Positions 10,901 to 23,777 of a stretch of DNA of 64,000 bases are shown here, piece after piece. Each line of letters opens with the position of its first letter. Within the stretch, counting starts at the first letter, position 1. The DNA is from Membranipora membranacea (lineage: Eukaryota > Bryozoa > Gymnolaemata > Cheilostomatida > Membraniporidae), in NCBI GenBank assembly GCA_914767715.1, contig OU612072.1, positions 14,818,001 to 14,882,000 of the forward strand, in the 5' to 3' direction. The position numbers and the translations under genes are program-made. The notes beneath the pieces are model-generated. The model did not search any database. It had not been told where the DNA came from and was given only the letters and a program-made list of their open reading frames with translations.

Positions 10901-13900
10901 CTACTTGATTGTATTCCTTTGATGGTGAAAAGGTGGGCGATTAAAATATGCAACCCAATGTGTATGATATGCAGCAATTTGTGCCCTTGTGAGTGCATGT
11001 GACAAGGTCGCTATTGGCCTAAATACCCTATCCTTACATCACTTGTACTGTTAATTCTATCGCGATAACTGATTTGATGTTTCTCTCATTATTCACTGTG
11101 TTATAATTCGATGTGGACAATTTGTTACCGCTAGAATAAAAGGATACTCGTTACAAGGCATTTGATGGATCAAAAATGGGAAAATGGAAACCTGATTTAA
11201 GGATTGCCTAGATCAAGTTTGATAAAATTTGCATGCGTTCCATTTGTTCAAAGACTACTGGTGGTCTCAAACTCCAAATGAATGCAAATTGGATTATAGT
11301 TATTCTAGGGATTGCCCATTATAATATTGTGCAGTCTGAATTTCAGTTTGTAAATTTGCTGTCATACTCACATGGGTCGTCAGTGTTGGGGTGGACATTG
11401 GGTGCCCCGATCAAATCTTGTGGTCTCTTGCTACAATCCCAGTCTGCAAATCCTGTACCCTCACAGTTACAGCTACATAAATTACCTCCAAACTCTATTA
11501 CCCCTCCATTCTTACATGTTCCTGTAAAATATACCAGACCTATAATTAGGACATCGGTCATTATCCCTGTTAGACCACCTGGTGGCTCAAGACATCAATC
11601 TGCTTTGGAAATTGAGAGTCTTCTGGTTTTCAAAATCTGTTATGGGTTGCGGGAGAGGAAAAATACTTGATAGATTGTGGTTGGAAAATGGCAAGCTTTG
11701 TTCCGTGAAAGGTTTCCCTCTGATTGTTGTGTCCTTTTATTTCCTTAGTTCATTGCAAGCAGTGCAATTGCTACTTTAGCATTCAAGTTCTAGCAGTACT
11801 AAGGATGAGTGCATCTACCATACCATCTCTTTCATAGTCCAGTACACACTGGGGTCTTGCATTTGGATCGAGGTTAAACTCCTTTCTTGTGCAGTCGAAT
11901 TTATTGGCCGGGTCAAATCTCTCGGTACATGGGTTTTGAGCTCCAGCTCCGTAGAAACTGCTGACTGCTGTTCCAAGGGCGCAGTTCTGAGCTCTTCTTC
12001 CGAGAATAAACATTCCTCTGAAGGATATGCATCGCCAGTACCTGTAAAAAACAATGAGTATCATTGTTTGCTTTGATCAAATTGATGGTAATTTCCTTAC
12101 CCTTCAGGGCGTTAGCCTTTTTAGATTCCAGGCCTGTGGTAATCCATCAGGCCGCAATTCTGAATGGTTTTGAAGGTATCAAGGGATTTACTGTTTGTCA
12201 GTGATTGGTTGAAACTAATTATATCTTGCAAAGAATTAAATTCAGCAGGTTGAAATTGAATGATGAATGTAAAATCCTATTATTAAAGGTGTCAAAGCAT
12301 TAATAAGACGATGAAAAATGGCTTCCTACCAGTAAGTTATACCCCAGTAACACAAGCTTTTTATATGCCAACACTGGCAGTCTAGGAATAAATTATAGGG
12401 TTCTTAGGAATGCCGTTTCCTTTCTAGCTATATGGGTGTCAAATAAGTATGATTTTCTTCAATGAACTGCAGCTAGAATAAAAGGTTGCTTCACTTTTCC
12501 ACCAGGTACCAGAAAAAAGAAGTCTGAGTTTACACTAATGGCTGATTAGTTCAAGGAGCTAGATTAGCTTAGTTCTCATAATCAGAATTAAGCAGTTATG
12601 AATTGCGTAGATTAAACATCTAATCCCCTGGGGATTATCTGCCTAAAATCTCATTTATCGATCTTATCACCGTCTTGTACCAACAAATTCTGATGGATGA
12701 ATAGCAAAGCTTTTGAGATTGCGAAAAGATAACTTTTTTGCAAAGATTAAAATAATTCCATCCTGAGATTGCAATTCTTCAAAACAAAGAAAGGTAGTTG
12801 GTACTTGAAAAGTTTCGGTTTGTTGGTTTGTTTGTACGGCTTCATGAACTTGGCTCATTGCCCACAACCATCTCGTGCTTGGCAACCAGTTTTTGTTGAC
12901 CTGTAACCAGCAACGCCTATGTGCACACCCTTCGTGATATCACCAATTCTAGTATTGATATGTAAATCGGTATCATCTTTCTGTACTACGGACCAAGCCT
13001 GCCATGTCAAGGACCTCTATCATCTGAAGCATGAAGCGAAAGTCTTCACACTCCCATCGCCATCTGACTGATGGGAAGGACACAGAGAGGAATGCCAATT
13101 CTATGATGGCTTTGATGGGTCATAGGCGGATATCATTCTGAATATTCATAAACCTTCTGTGGTTTGCCAAAGAGAATGTACGACTTTTTTGCTCTTGCTG
13201 TGTCCATACACGTAGAGCAGTAGGTTTACTTACACAATTTATATTGCACGGTGCATAATATTGTTATGCTATTCTGCAATGGTAATCACTGCGAGTACTG
13301 TGGAGCTTTCAGGGCATTGAGCTGCAATTGAGTAAAGGTACACAGCCTCACAATTTTGAGGCGTTTTGTAACTGCAAATCCAAATTGATGGTTATGGTTG
13401 CTTAGCTAAGATTATGTCGCTTTGGATAAGAGTTTGCTAAAATTGCCGTAACTGTGGTACTGCAATCTGTTTCCCAGGGTCGTTATACTTCCTCACATGT
13501 TTGCAAAGGACCGGCCAATGGTTTTACTCATAATCCCTCCTGAGTGGATTATCAGCTATGCAAAAAGTGATAATTTATGATATAATCTTAGTTTGAGCCC
13601 CTCAAACCCTTGCCCAATGGTTCCACCCAAAATTGTCAGTTGTTGGAGTTCTATTATATTGTTCACAACAGTTCAGTCCATTCTGGAAGTAAGTTTATGA
13701 GAAGTACAATGTTTGAGTGTACTACTTTGGGGAAGCCAATTTGCCATACCAAACTCTATGGAAATATCACCTTCACAACTGACAGTGATGACGACTCAAA
13801 ATGTGTTACCTAAGGGCAAAGGAATCTAATAGAGACCCGGCATGTCTTGTTGAGCTTGTGGCTTTTCTGGTTGAGCTCGTCTATCCCACGATTATCCTGG

Positions 13901-15142
13901 ATAATTATTGTAACATCATCACATCATATTACATTCAATCATGGCTGTCAATCTATCAAGATGTCAGGGCATGTATCTGATTGATTGTAGATTTATCAGA
14001 TTAGATGGTAATCTTTGCTTGGTTCATATTAGGGCATCAGTGCTTGAGGTGAAATGAACTCAGATGGTTATGAACTCTCAACCACTAATCATACCTTGAG
14101 ACGTATCCAACGGCAAATCATTTCGCAATAACAGCTGATTTTAAAGAGTAAATGGAAGACAAGCATTCAAAATCCCATCAGTTTTTTTTAAATCAAGACT
14201 TGAACATAAATTCTTACTCAAACAGATCATCCTTCAGTCAATTTAGTGTATTAACTCAAACCCTGTGTGAAGGGTGGCCAATACCCATCAGGAATGTAGA
14301 TAATTACAGCTATGATGTTCAAGGAGGTTATTACCCGAATCAATCCACCCCCAAGCTGTGAGTGGCAGCAAGGTACCATATTGTACAAACTTGGTGTCAA
14401 CATACTAAATATAGATTTTGTTAACAACTTCCCCAATTTCACCACTCAATGAACAAGATTTGATTTAATGATTAGATTGTGGGTTATATGAAAACTTTCT
14501 AATGTAGAGAAACAGTTTGAAGCTTGAGTAACCCTGATACAAGACGCTCAGATCTGACTCTTATTTTTATTCGTAGAGTTTCCCAATGTTCACACCTAAG
14601 AACCAGAAGCATTCTGCTTGCAGGATAGCCTTGTGACATAGTCTATCTCTGCAGCACAGCAGTGGTGGCGCTGCCTTCCATCAAGAAAGGCAACTCCCAG
14701 GGTTCAAGGTTATGAGATATCAAAACCAGTGTTCCATTTAGGCCCAAATATTTCCAAAATATGGGTTTCCATTGTTTTCCCAATTTTGGTACTCAGACTA
14801 GGTGATTTAGTTCAAGCCCTATGCTGCAGAGACGAACGTATGCCTCAACAGTTCGCACATGCGCAGACTGAACCAGAAGTCCAATTTTCAATGGAAATAG
14901 AATGGTTGAAAATGGGAGCATTACAAATCCACAGATTTAAAGATACTGATTAAGCCTTCATCTAAGTTAACTCACCAGCAAGATGATGTTGCATCAGCTA
15001 TGAAGTTGACAGTCTCAAAGGGTCTTCCAGGCACGGGTGTGCCACAAACAGAGACGTCAAATAATGGCGCCGTTGATTGTCCGTTCACTGAAGCTGCCAG
15101 TTGTGCTACAACTAATAACGTAGCTAGCATGTAAAATCCCAT
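7968..15142 (-). CDS. Secreted protein with three EGF-like domains
   Basis: Five exons on the minus strand join in frame: 15142-14976, 12041-11824, 11521-11372, 8947-8795 and 8101-7968 (TAA), giving 273 residues. Exon 1 encodes a signal peptide (MGFYMLATLLVVAQLAASVNG) and the start of a Cys-containing N-terminal region, which continues through exon 2 with no family I recognise. Exons 3, 4 and 5 each encode one six-Cys EGF-like module: TCKNGG..CSCNCEGTG, PCQNNGRC..CECIPPF, and CLNGGTC..CACLPGFSG. Every intron after the first is phase 1, the rule for shuffled EGF exons, and each split codon resolves sensibly. There is no membrane segment, so the product is probably an extracellular matrix or secreted ligand-like protein. 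Met at 15142 was chosen over an upstream in-frame Met because the signal peptide starts there. Confidence 0.85.
8948..11371. other. Intron 3 of the EGF-repeat gene
   Basis: About 2.4 kb between exons 3 and 4. I see no additional cysteine-rich exon on the minus strand and no recognisable transposon protein. Short open frames here have no domain signature. Confidence 0.5.
12042..14975. other. Intron 1 of the EGF-repeat gene
   Basis: About 2.9 kb between the signal-peptide exon and exon 2. Nothing coding was identified. A first intron this long could carry regulatory sequence, but no specific element is readable. Confidence 0.5.
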
Positions 15143-15414
15143 GTTCTGTCTGTATGGAATACTACTTTGATTCAAAGAGTATACTGTCTCTCTCCCTGAG
15201 TTATTAGTGAATACTTTCTTGCTTTCTTCGCGAGACACTTCCTGATGCCAGCAGCGTATGGACGAGTTAATTGTGGATCTCAATTCGCTTGGCTAGACTC
15301 TCTTATGCACAATGAATTGAACGTAGCTAATGTTTTTTACAGATGAGTGACTGCACTGTTGCTCTCAGACGAAGTCCAGCTTACTGCCTTAGGATGTGGC
15401 TATGAACTGCTCAA

Positions 15415-15420
15415 TTTATA
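15415..15420 (-). promoter_or_regulatory. Candidate TATA box of the EGF-repeat gene
   Basis: TATAAA on the minus strand lies about 270 bases upstream of the start codon, leaving room for a 5' UTR of roughly 240 bases. The segment is repeated almost unchanged at 50016-50021 in the second block. Confidence 0.4.
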
Positions 15421-15476
15421 TTGCCATGGTAATTCCTCCAGTCATGCGATTAATCTGATTGGCTAATCGTTTCGAC

Positions 15477-15861
15477 TTAAAGGGCAACCAAGGTTTCAAA
15501 CAACTTCTCATTGATGGCCATTGATTAATAGCAGATTGCACCTTCTGCATGGGGCAAAAGACAAAATATAATTCGGATGATTATTCAGCCAGAATTCTTG
15601 TGAAACATTTCTTCCATCAGGTACTCAAACTCAGCTAAAAGAGAATACCACATAGCAGTTTCCTGTTCCTGTTATTATTTAGCCTGTGCTCTATAATTAT
15701 TACAGCAAAGTCTTGGAACCTCCCCTAAACTGAAGTGTTACCCAGCTTAGAGTCAGCAACTACTTTGAGTTTTGCATCACGTAATGCACAAAGCTGATGC
15801 TGCCCAGCACATTATTTGCTACCCATTAATGCATTGCTGCGAAACCTTGGTTGCCCTTTAA
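15477..15861. mobile_element. TTAA-flanked MITE (piggyBac-type)
   Basis: A 377-bp element at 15481-15857 has perfect 17-bp terminal inverted repeats (AGGGCAACCAAGGTTTC and its complement) and is flanked by TTAA on both sides (15477-15480 and 15858-15861). The second block has the uninterrupted sequence with a single TTAA at 50078-50081. TTAA target duplication is the hallmark of piggyBac-superfamily elements. No coding capacity is present, so it is non-autonomous. Confidence 0.93.
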
Positions 15862-18360
15862 GATTCTTTATTCATCGATTTACATATTTCTTCGCAATGT
15901 TGTACCATGTGACAATGCGCCAATTGGTAAAAGGTTAACAGGATCTTGAAGTCAGAGTATTTGGCAATTAAGCTATTTTGCCATCTGATTAAGACAATTC
16001 ACATCAACACAGTATAGAACATGGAATAGCTCTGACGATTGATAGACAGTCATACTTGCTGTGTGGGTGCTTTGTTACTTGTCGACTCCTACCATGAGGT
16101 TTCTCACTCAAAGAAATTAAATCATCCATCCATTATCACACCTTTAATCTCAAATCCATCTACCTGTTGCGCAGTCATGAATCGAAGAGGAATCATTGAT
16201 TCCCTAAATACCATAACCTGCCTTGCACTCATAAACTCCCCCTTTTTTCAATGCCTACACATCTTGCAAATGATGAAATCATAACACATTTTCTAATGGC
16301 TTGGCATTTTTTAAAGAGCCTTGGGGTTCGATTTCATAAAAGCCCAGCAGCATTGCCTGAGGATGTCTAAAAATATTCAGGAAGCAAGGTATTCAGATTG
16401 AAAAATTGCAGTGGAATATTTGCCATAGTATGATGAATGATCAATTGTCGCCAGAGGCCACGTGTTAGTTGTAACCAGTTTTATAACAAAATCATCTACA
16501 AAGGTTTGAAATTTATGGCTTCCAAAATTGTGGGGTTTTATTTTCCATATCAAGCGGCAATCACCTGCACTTTAAAAAGACAAAAAGGTAAATGAACTCC
16601 AGTGATTTGGTTTGTGCCGTAACTTCGGAGGACATATGGAAAATCGTGTTTATAAACCGTCAAGGGTATTGGTCCCAATTGAGGCTGTTTCCTTTCTGTG
16701 AGGTCAGGAGCATGCTTCATCCTCATAAGTTTATACTGGCACTCGTGCTGGCGTGCGTAGTAGCTGGGGTTTGGGTTGAGGGCACCGTTCAGTTAGGTCA
16801 TGTCATTTTCTTCGCAATCTTTTAATCATTACTAATATAGCTCTGATATATCACGGTGCATGTGAGTTCAAGGTCTGGTCTAACTCCCCAACAATTCTGA
16901 TGGTCTCTTAAAAAAGAAACTGTATCTGTACCCCATGAAACAGAAATATCAAGAAACTAGAAAGTTTATCAGATCATGATGAAGAGTTTTATGGCGACAA
17001 AGCTTGCTAATTACCAATTCAGATTGTAAATTGTTCAAAATAAATCACACTTTATTAATGTATTTATTAGAATTAAACTAATGAAAGTGTCACCCTTAAG
17101 TAATTTTCTCACAACCATTGATATTTTTTAATTCATTCAAATTTATTATCAACTACAAATTCAAATTACAAACATTACATTACAACTTTTAACACTTTTG
17201 TACTTTTGTTGTTCAACTGAAAAATAGCCTCCACTACAGTTGTAGGTGTTTTCTCGTCCAATTGTGTTCTATACAGTTATGAGGTACATTATCATGTTAC
17301 CATCTGTCGATATTTGAAGTAGAAAAACTGAAATCCAATGATAAATACCCCCTAACAGCTCACAGTTTATAATTCTTTGTATAAATTGAAACAATTTCCT
17401 GACTCGCTTGTTGACAAAGCTTTATACTTTTTCTCAAAAATTAATTATTTTTTCCCTTTTAAGAATTATACGAAAATGAGGAAAAACCATAGAATGACTC
17501 AAATACGACAGTTTTCGGGAAGTAAAATGCCTTTCCCTCTTACCAATTTTGTATACTGGCTTCTCTTATTTCGCACATGTAGGGAGTCTTCATACATTTA
17601 GGAGTTTATGGTCCCGATCTAAACGCCATATTTGACACTGTTTACGCTAGTTTACCCTACTCAACTGTCATGGCTATATCGCCTTGCCTGGTTTGCAAGG
17701 CTAAACTATTGCACAGAAAATGTTTTTGCCGTCTTTGTAACGGTATGGTATTTCCCTCGTACAGGTTGTGACAGGTTGTGACAGGTTGTTTTATATGTTC
17801 TCGACTGTTTATGAGAATTATTTGATCTTATTATAGTTATAAAATCTAGGTGGGGCTTGTCAACCTACAGCCCATGGTCAGGCTGTGAATATTTGCGATA
17901 CTTTGGTGATGAATGACACATTATTAAAGGGTAGTGCTGTGCAATACTCAACATTATTACATTGTAGTAATGTATGTATATTTCATCAATATCAATATAT
18001 AGGTTTTGTAGCAGCACCCAGTGAAAATCATGATACTTGAAATCACTTGTGTGCTCCGAGACAGCTTATCAGGGTATAGGAAGGTTCAATATATGACCAA
18101 TCATCCAAGTAAACCAAGACAAGAAATACGATACACTTAATCCATTGCGAATTCTATGGGGCAAATATTGCAGTGGTTCCAATACTCTGACGTTGCCCAG
18201 CCCTGTTACTGGGTCCACCTTTGAACAGAGGGAGGCACATTTTTGTGAATCTTAATCTATTCTGAAATGCACACAATTGATGGCCTTAATTATTCATTAA
18301 TCTTGCTTTTGATTTGGGCTGGGTGACCCTATGTACATTGTGTCAATGTTCTGAAAAAAT
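15862..18360. other. Block 1, left noncoding part
   Basis: AT-rich DNA without a recognisable conserved gene apart from the signal-peptide frame at 16712-16825. Compared with the second block, copy 2 has extra segments of about 60 bases near 51130 and about 50 bases near 51840 that copy 1 lacks. A short tandem GTGACAGGTT run at 17766-17790 differs in copy number between blocks. Confidence 0.5.
16712..16825 (+). CDS. Candidate signal-peptide exon, unknown gene
   Basis: The frame from Met at 16712 reads MLHPHKFILALVLACVVAG followed by VWVEG, a textbook secretory signal with a plausible cleavage site. It stops after 38 codons unless spliced. Possible donors lie at about 16792-16800 (GTTAGG or GTCATG), neither strong. 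If real, it would be the first coding exon of a secreted protein whose next exon I could not identify. The downstream CBM14 genes are candidates, because the A-type genes have broken signal peptides of their own. The block 2 copy (50931-51044) is nearly identical, but that reflects recent duplication, not selection. Confidence 0.3.
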   Translation: MLHPHKFILALVLACVVAGVWVEGTVQLGHVIFFAIF

Positions 18361-18711
18361 CTGAAACCTTTCAACACCAAAACCATGGAAACCATTCTTA
18401 AAACAGCCATACCTTCATTTAGATAATGAAGACATGAAGTCGTGACCCAAATCATAGCTGCAATGCTGCCCTAAGGAACGAATCTGAAACCTTTCGACAC
18501 CTGAACCATGGAAACCATCCTTAAAACAGCCACCATACCTTCATTTAGATAATGAAGACGTGAAGTCGTGACCCAAATCATAGCTGCAATGCTTCCCTAA
18601 GGAAGAAAACTGAAACTTTTCAACACACCTAAACCATGTAAACCATTCTTAAAACAGCCATTCCTTCTTGTAGTCAATGAAGACATGAAGTCGTGACCTA
18701 AATCATAGCTT
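18361..18711. repeat. Three tandem ~124-bp repeats
   Basis: Units begin CTGAAACCTTTC at 18361 and 18484 and CTGAAACTTTTC at 18610. Each contains CCATGGAAACCAT-like and ATGAAGTCGTGACC segments. The third unit is the most diverged. The array is conserved in the second block at about 52675-53031. Confidence 0.9.
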
Positions 18712-19554
18712 CATGGCTTAGTTCATTTTTCCTTTCCCATGCCAATCATTGTCTATTTTAATATTTGAAAAGACTGATGCATCAAACCACGAGACTGGTG
18801 CGTAAGAATCCCTCATTGAGTGGTGTTGGGTGGTAAGGTGATGGCAATTCTTGGGAAAGTATTCGGAAATAATTGTTATTTTCATCACCTTCTGCGGTGA
18901 TAAATCATGGCAAAAATGATTATGAATGACGCATCAATGCTAGTTGTTACCATCACCAATTATATACTAATCCGTCACTCACTGTCGCTTTATCCCTGCC
19001 AAAAGCGGTGTGCCCGCAGTTGCAAAATGAATTGTTAAGGTATTTTCATTTCTTCCTGCATTTGTTACTTTTCTATATTTAGCAAAATGAGGTCATCAGA
19101 ACGTGTGACACTCATCATATTAGTGTCCTATCACCGTCAACTTGTAACTATATTTCCTTGAGAGACTCTAATATTATCACTCACTTGCCTTACAGAAAAA
19201 AGCGCAATTGTCATCTTGTGCTAGAAAGGCAGTTTCAATTCAAATTACTCAATTTATGTGCAAAAAATGGTCATGGCAGAGTATTGTAAGGCCGTTGGTA
19301 CATTATTGCCTTAATTAGTCAGACTCAAGTGTACTTAATTGCCTGTTTATTATTATCCATTTTATTAAGGCTTTTTGCATTCAAGAAAGTGTTACTGCAC
19401 CTGAAAAGCTACCGATATAGCGCTAGTCTAGCTAAAAATGTGCTGAGATAGATAGAGATAGATACTGCGAGAAACCAATTGAGCTGAGTAGTTGCATTTT
19501 ATCTTCAACGCTTTGACCAGTTTTTTGCAATAATAATGTGAAGTATATTAAGTT
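18712..19554. other. Block 1 noncoding segment
   Basis: No gene, repeat or structural signal identified, apart from a short GATAGA run near 19445 that is missing in the second block. Confidence 0.4.
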
Positions 19555-20870
19555 TTATAACGCTTGGGTTTGAGAATGACACAACTAAACAAACATGCTT
19601 CTGCTTGTAGATGACATGGTAGTCCCAGCTATCCCAACATGTTTGGACGCTTAAACTAACTCTGAGCTGAGAAGAAAGTTATTCTTTATCATTTATGTTA
19701 TTCAAGGTTCTTTACCCCAGTAATTGTTTCCATATTGCGATACTTATAACAAAAATATATTTGAATATACCAGGGTGCCATATACCCTGAGGGTGCCATA
19801 TGGTTGTGGTGTTGTTTTTGTGATAAAGTCCTTCCACCCTCTGAGATGCCATGTGGTAGGGGGATATGCAGGGTGTATATACATTTAAAAATCCATTAAG
19901 ACATTAACTCTTTCCGCATTGAGTTCTGGTATGAACAAAACAAGAAAAAAACAATTCCTTTCTTCCACTCAATCTAAAAAAATTCTGGATTTGCGTCAAC
20001 ATCATTTATTTTTTTTAAAGTTATTAACTGGTTATGCAGCATATCTTTTTGCAATTACAATGTGACGCACAATCACCATGTTTCCATGTGAGTTTCGAGG
20101 TCGGCCTAGATCGAGTTGAGTTGTCACCCCTTGGCTCGATCTCAAAATATACAGCCATTCCCATGATAGAGCTGAGAAAAAAAAAATCTTCCGTCGCCAG
20201 GATTTGAACCCTGGCCTCCCGCCTCAGAGTCTTTGATGCTAACGCGGCTCCCTGTAGCATGGGCTGTTAAGTTTGAGGTAAACCCTTGAGCTGAGCTCGA
20301 GCTCGGAGGCAGTTCCATAGCTCGAAGCTAAGGCTTAATTAGCCTCAGTTCGAACACAAAACTAACATGGAAATGCAGTGAATAAGCTTCATAACGCTTG
20401 GGTTCGAGAGTGACAGATTTAAACAAGCAAGTTTCTACTGGTAGATGGTATGGCAATCCTACTATGATCACACTTCGCCTGCCAGCAAAGCCTTAAATTC
20501 CCTGTGCTGTTCTGGGAATCTCATCAAAGTTTTGGCATCTGGTAATTCAGTAACTTGCCGGTATCGGAGTGTGTGAGCGGTGCAAGCGATTGACGCAGTT
20601 GAGGCAATAACTGTTTTTTATTTGCTATGGGTATCACCAAAAAATAGTTTTTATATACCAGGGTACTATGGTTATGGTAGTGTTGCTTTTTGAGATAAAC
20701 TTCTACCCTCTGACAGATGCTATGTGGCAGGGTGCCATGGAGGGTGCATAAACTTTAAATTCAATTCACACATCAACTCCATCCGCGTTGAGTTGAGTGG
20801 TATGAATAGAACAAGAAAAAAACTAATATTCCTTTTTTCCACTAAATCTAAAAAAAGTCTGGATTGGCGT
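19555..20870. repeat. Diverged tandem duplication (~840-bp period)
   Basis: The segment at 19555-19999 recurs in diverged form at about 20395-20870. Shared landmarks are CGCTTGGGTT, a TAGATG..ATGGTA segment, ATACCAGGGT, a GTATGAA..AACAAGAAAAAAA segment and TCTGGATT..GCGTC. Identity is clearly lower than between the two large blocks, so this tandem event is older. No coding content was recognised. Confidence 0.8.
20188..20262 (-). repeat. tRNA-like sequence (B box), possibly SINE-derived
   Basis: On the minus strand CCAGGGTTCAAATCCTGG forms a TpsiC-like stem and loop matching the RNA polymerase III B-box consensus, with a tRNA-like stretch 5' to it. The acceptor arms do not pair, so it is not an intact tRNA gene. 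The second block has lost about 33 bases of it (near 54463). Confidence 0.45.
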
Positions 20871-22253
20871 CTTATCCCTGATAAAATATTTCCCTGTCAT
20901 GTTGGGACGCTATAGTGGAGGAAAAATGATGAATCTATTAAATTTCTACACCTAAGAGAGTTGACACAACAAGGCAAACACTGCATACTTTCTGGTGCGC
21001 TTACGGATCCTGCTTGACTTACCTACATATCTAAGTTGTCTTGTACTCTCACCGCACAAATAAATATCTTTATGGAAATCCACCTTGGCCCTACCCAACT
21101 TAGCATAATGTTATTCTTGTTGCACACTCCTGTTCCTTTCGCTTACTTGCAAAATAAGAAACCCCAATTGTTGACTTCCAAGTCAATGATCAAGTTCTAC
21201 TCAGTGGACTTGAAAACATGGACTGAGTGTTTGCTCAGTGTATCATCTGTTGTTGGAGAGCAGGGTAGGTCAGCCATCTTCACTGACAACGAGAGTAGAA
21301 TTCTCATACTTATACCCTAACAGATTTTGCCTATGACGGGACCAAAATCAAAATGCGGTTTTGTATTGTAATCTTTATGTAAGCAAACACAAAATTCATT
21401 GAACATATGTCTCCTGTAAAAACTATTCTCTTTTAAGAACTCTGAACTCTTTATCTCAACACTCTTTCTTTGGTATTAATCATATATGGAAGTTTGCATT
21501 TTTTTTGCTGCTACAGCTTAAGGCAAATTGGCTGTCCTGGTGTTAGTTAGGGGTGGCCCAGCGCTGAATTGCCTGCTAATCTGACAAACCACAAGCTTGT
21601 CAAGTTGGACCACTCTCAAGTAAAGAATATAAAATTCGAGGGTTGGAAAAACTTTCAAAACTGCAGTTTTCTTTTATACAGGAGAGACGACTTGAGATCA
21701 ATGTGTATGTATATATATATATATCAGTCCGTTGGAAATTCTAGTGGTATCACCAAGAGCAATGTTATGTGGGAATATAACAATTTGAGTGGTTGTGAGA
21801 TATATGCAAGGATACTGGATGGTTTTTCTAATGCTTTTCCTATGTTATTCATAGCTCATTTGAATCACTTTATTCTGGACCCACTACTGGATGTTATTCT
21901 TTTCCTTGACTTCTACTTTGATTCATTCACATTTAAAACATTTAGTGTCAGATTCTTGGCCGGTCACAAGACTTTGATCTCTCTACAATGCTGTAGATGA
22001 CAATGTACGTACAGGTCGGTTAGGTCAAGAATGTGTGAGAGCGCCGGTGAATACCTAATTCTCATTATGTTGCTATTAATTCATCACTTTTTGTCGCTGG
22101 AGTGTTGTTTTGTTGTAATGATGGAAGCGAATTAGACATCTATCACAATAAAATGATCTCTTGTTGAGGTGAACCCTGGAGCAGCTCGCAGCTGATAAAT
22201 GTACTTTGTTTTTTTTCCTCCCACACACCACACACCGCTCATGATGGCAAGAA
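20871..22253. other. Block 1 noncoding segment
   Basis: Open frames at 21036-21320 and 21569-22000 also occur, in part, in the second block, but the latter is interrupted there by indels. They show no domain, so I do not call them genes. Confidence 0.4.
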
Positions 22254-22469
22254 CAGGGTCGTAGTTAACAATAAAAGGAAGGGGAGGCAAAATTCCCCGA
22301 GGGTGCAAAGCAACCGGTTTTAAGGCGTACGATTAGCAAATGGAAATCCCAAATGAGCCAATCCTGAGATGGATAAATCGATTATACTGTTTTGGGGCCA
22401 TTTTGTGTAGCTTTTTATGGGAAGGGGCGCAGCGCCCCGCCCCATACCTCACCTAGAACAACAGGCCTG
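22254..22469. mobile_element. MITE-like repeat (CAGGGTCGTAG family), block 1
   Basis: It starts CAGGGTCGTAG and ends CTAGAACAACAGGCCTG. The internal layout (GGGGAGGC, TGGAAATCCCA, GGCCATTTTGTGTAGC, CCTCACCTAGAAC) matches the element at 48357-48579, whose termini are clearer inverted repeats. It is non-coding, and its block 2 counterpart is 56470-56685. Confidence 0.65.
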
Positions 22470-23777
22470 GAAAAGGAAATTATCCCATCTACTGGCCGCA
22501 AAACATGAAGTTTTCTGGAATCTTGCAAGAAAGCGTAATTAAGAGTGAGCGATTAAGATGTAGGCTTTAGATTATGCCCTGTGGTCTTGATAAGCACCTC
22601 TTAATCAAAATGATTGATGGTATTTTAGTCCCTACGGAAGTGTTAACTTGACATCCGATGTGCCATCGTTACAACAGGTGCCTGTGGCGGTGGTTGTATG
22701 ACTCACCCCAACCATGGCTTGATCAACGTCAAAGAATCAGTGTCGGCAATGAGCTATGATTTCATGACTAACCTCAGTTGAAGTATTTGCAGGAGGAGAA
22801 GTCTCCCTTTTCGTACATGTGTGAAATAGCTGAATTGAATTCTAGCTAAAATAACCTTTGTTACCTTATATAAACTCTCACCTCAACTTGCCAAAATTTA
22901 GAGCTTGCTGTCTGCTAACAAGGTAAACTAATCTCTAGCTAACATTTACTTCTCTAAATAAGATGTAAAGTCTGTTGTAACCCCAGCCTCAAAAATATGC
23001 GTATTGTGAAAGACCATATTTAATTCCATCCATGCATTTAGCTAACATGCTTAATGTAATTTACTTTCAAATCAAACCTTATTCTAACTTGCTAATCTTA
23101 GATTATTTTTTCATCTTGCAAGGCCGACAATAATTAATCAAGGAGAAAATGATTTGTTATCCCACCAACCCTGCAAAAATACCACATTGATATTATTTTT
23201 AAAATGGCTTATCATTGTTACTTAAACGAGACTAAAGAGGCTAATCTGTCATAATGAAATTGTATGGCTCATTGCTGAATGTCTTAAAAGAGGTTTTCTA
23301 GGCTCCTGCATGTGAAAGTTGAGACAGCTTCATGTGCGAAGGATCTTTCAAAGAATAACAGCATATCTCTAACACCCAATACAGGCCAGTAATTTGATGT
23401 GACCAAGCATTGTCAAGTTTTTCCTGGTAGTTTTGTCGAGTTCAAATGATAATGGGCTAAGCACTTACGGTAGTGATCTTAAACTCCTCTTGGTAAATTG
23501 CAGTTGGAACAGACAATGTGTACATGAAATATGAATCTACGTTCTCGAATCCCAAAGAGTAGCTTGCCATGACAAGCTGGCCATGACAAGCTGGCCATGA
23601 CAAGGCTGTCAACACAGGCTAACTTCAAAGATAAAAGACAGTTTAAAATGTCAGACTGGCAGCATACAACAAAATATCCCTTTTTACTGTAAGCCGATGG
23701 TGGCATCTATATCATGAGTTAGCTGTGAGGGTGAGGCATTCACACAGACTCTTGACTTACTCGGATGTAGTTTTAAG
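22470..23777. other. Upstream region of the A-type CBM14 pseudogene, block 1
   Basis: Noncoding. From about 23360 the sequence is paralogous to the region upstream of the B-type gene (about 26540 on), marking the left side of the inner A/B duplication. A short CCATGACAAGCTGG tandem repeat lies near 23567-23600. Confidence 0.5.

Noticed and set aside
11233-11670. 145-codon plus-strand frame
   Set aside because: It lies opposite EGF exon 3 of the minus-strand gene, which has correct splice sites and a six-Cys pattern.
20188-20262. Functional tRNA gene on the minus strand
   Set aside because: A B-box and T arm are present, but the acceptor stem does not pair and the block 2 copy has lost about 33 bases, so it is at most tRNA-derived.
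21569-22000. 143-codon open frame in block 1
   Set aside because: The block 2 counterpart is broken by indels (only 71 codons remain at 56003-56218), it contains a TA microsatellite, and no domain is visible.
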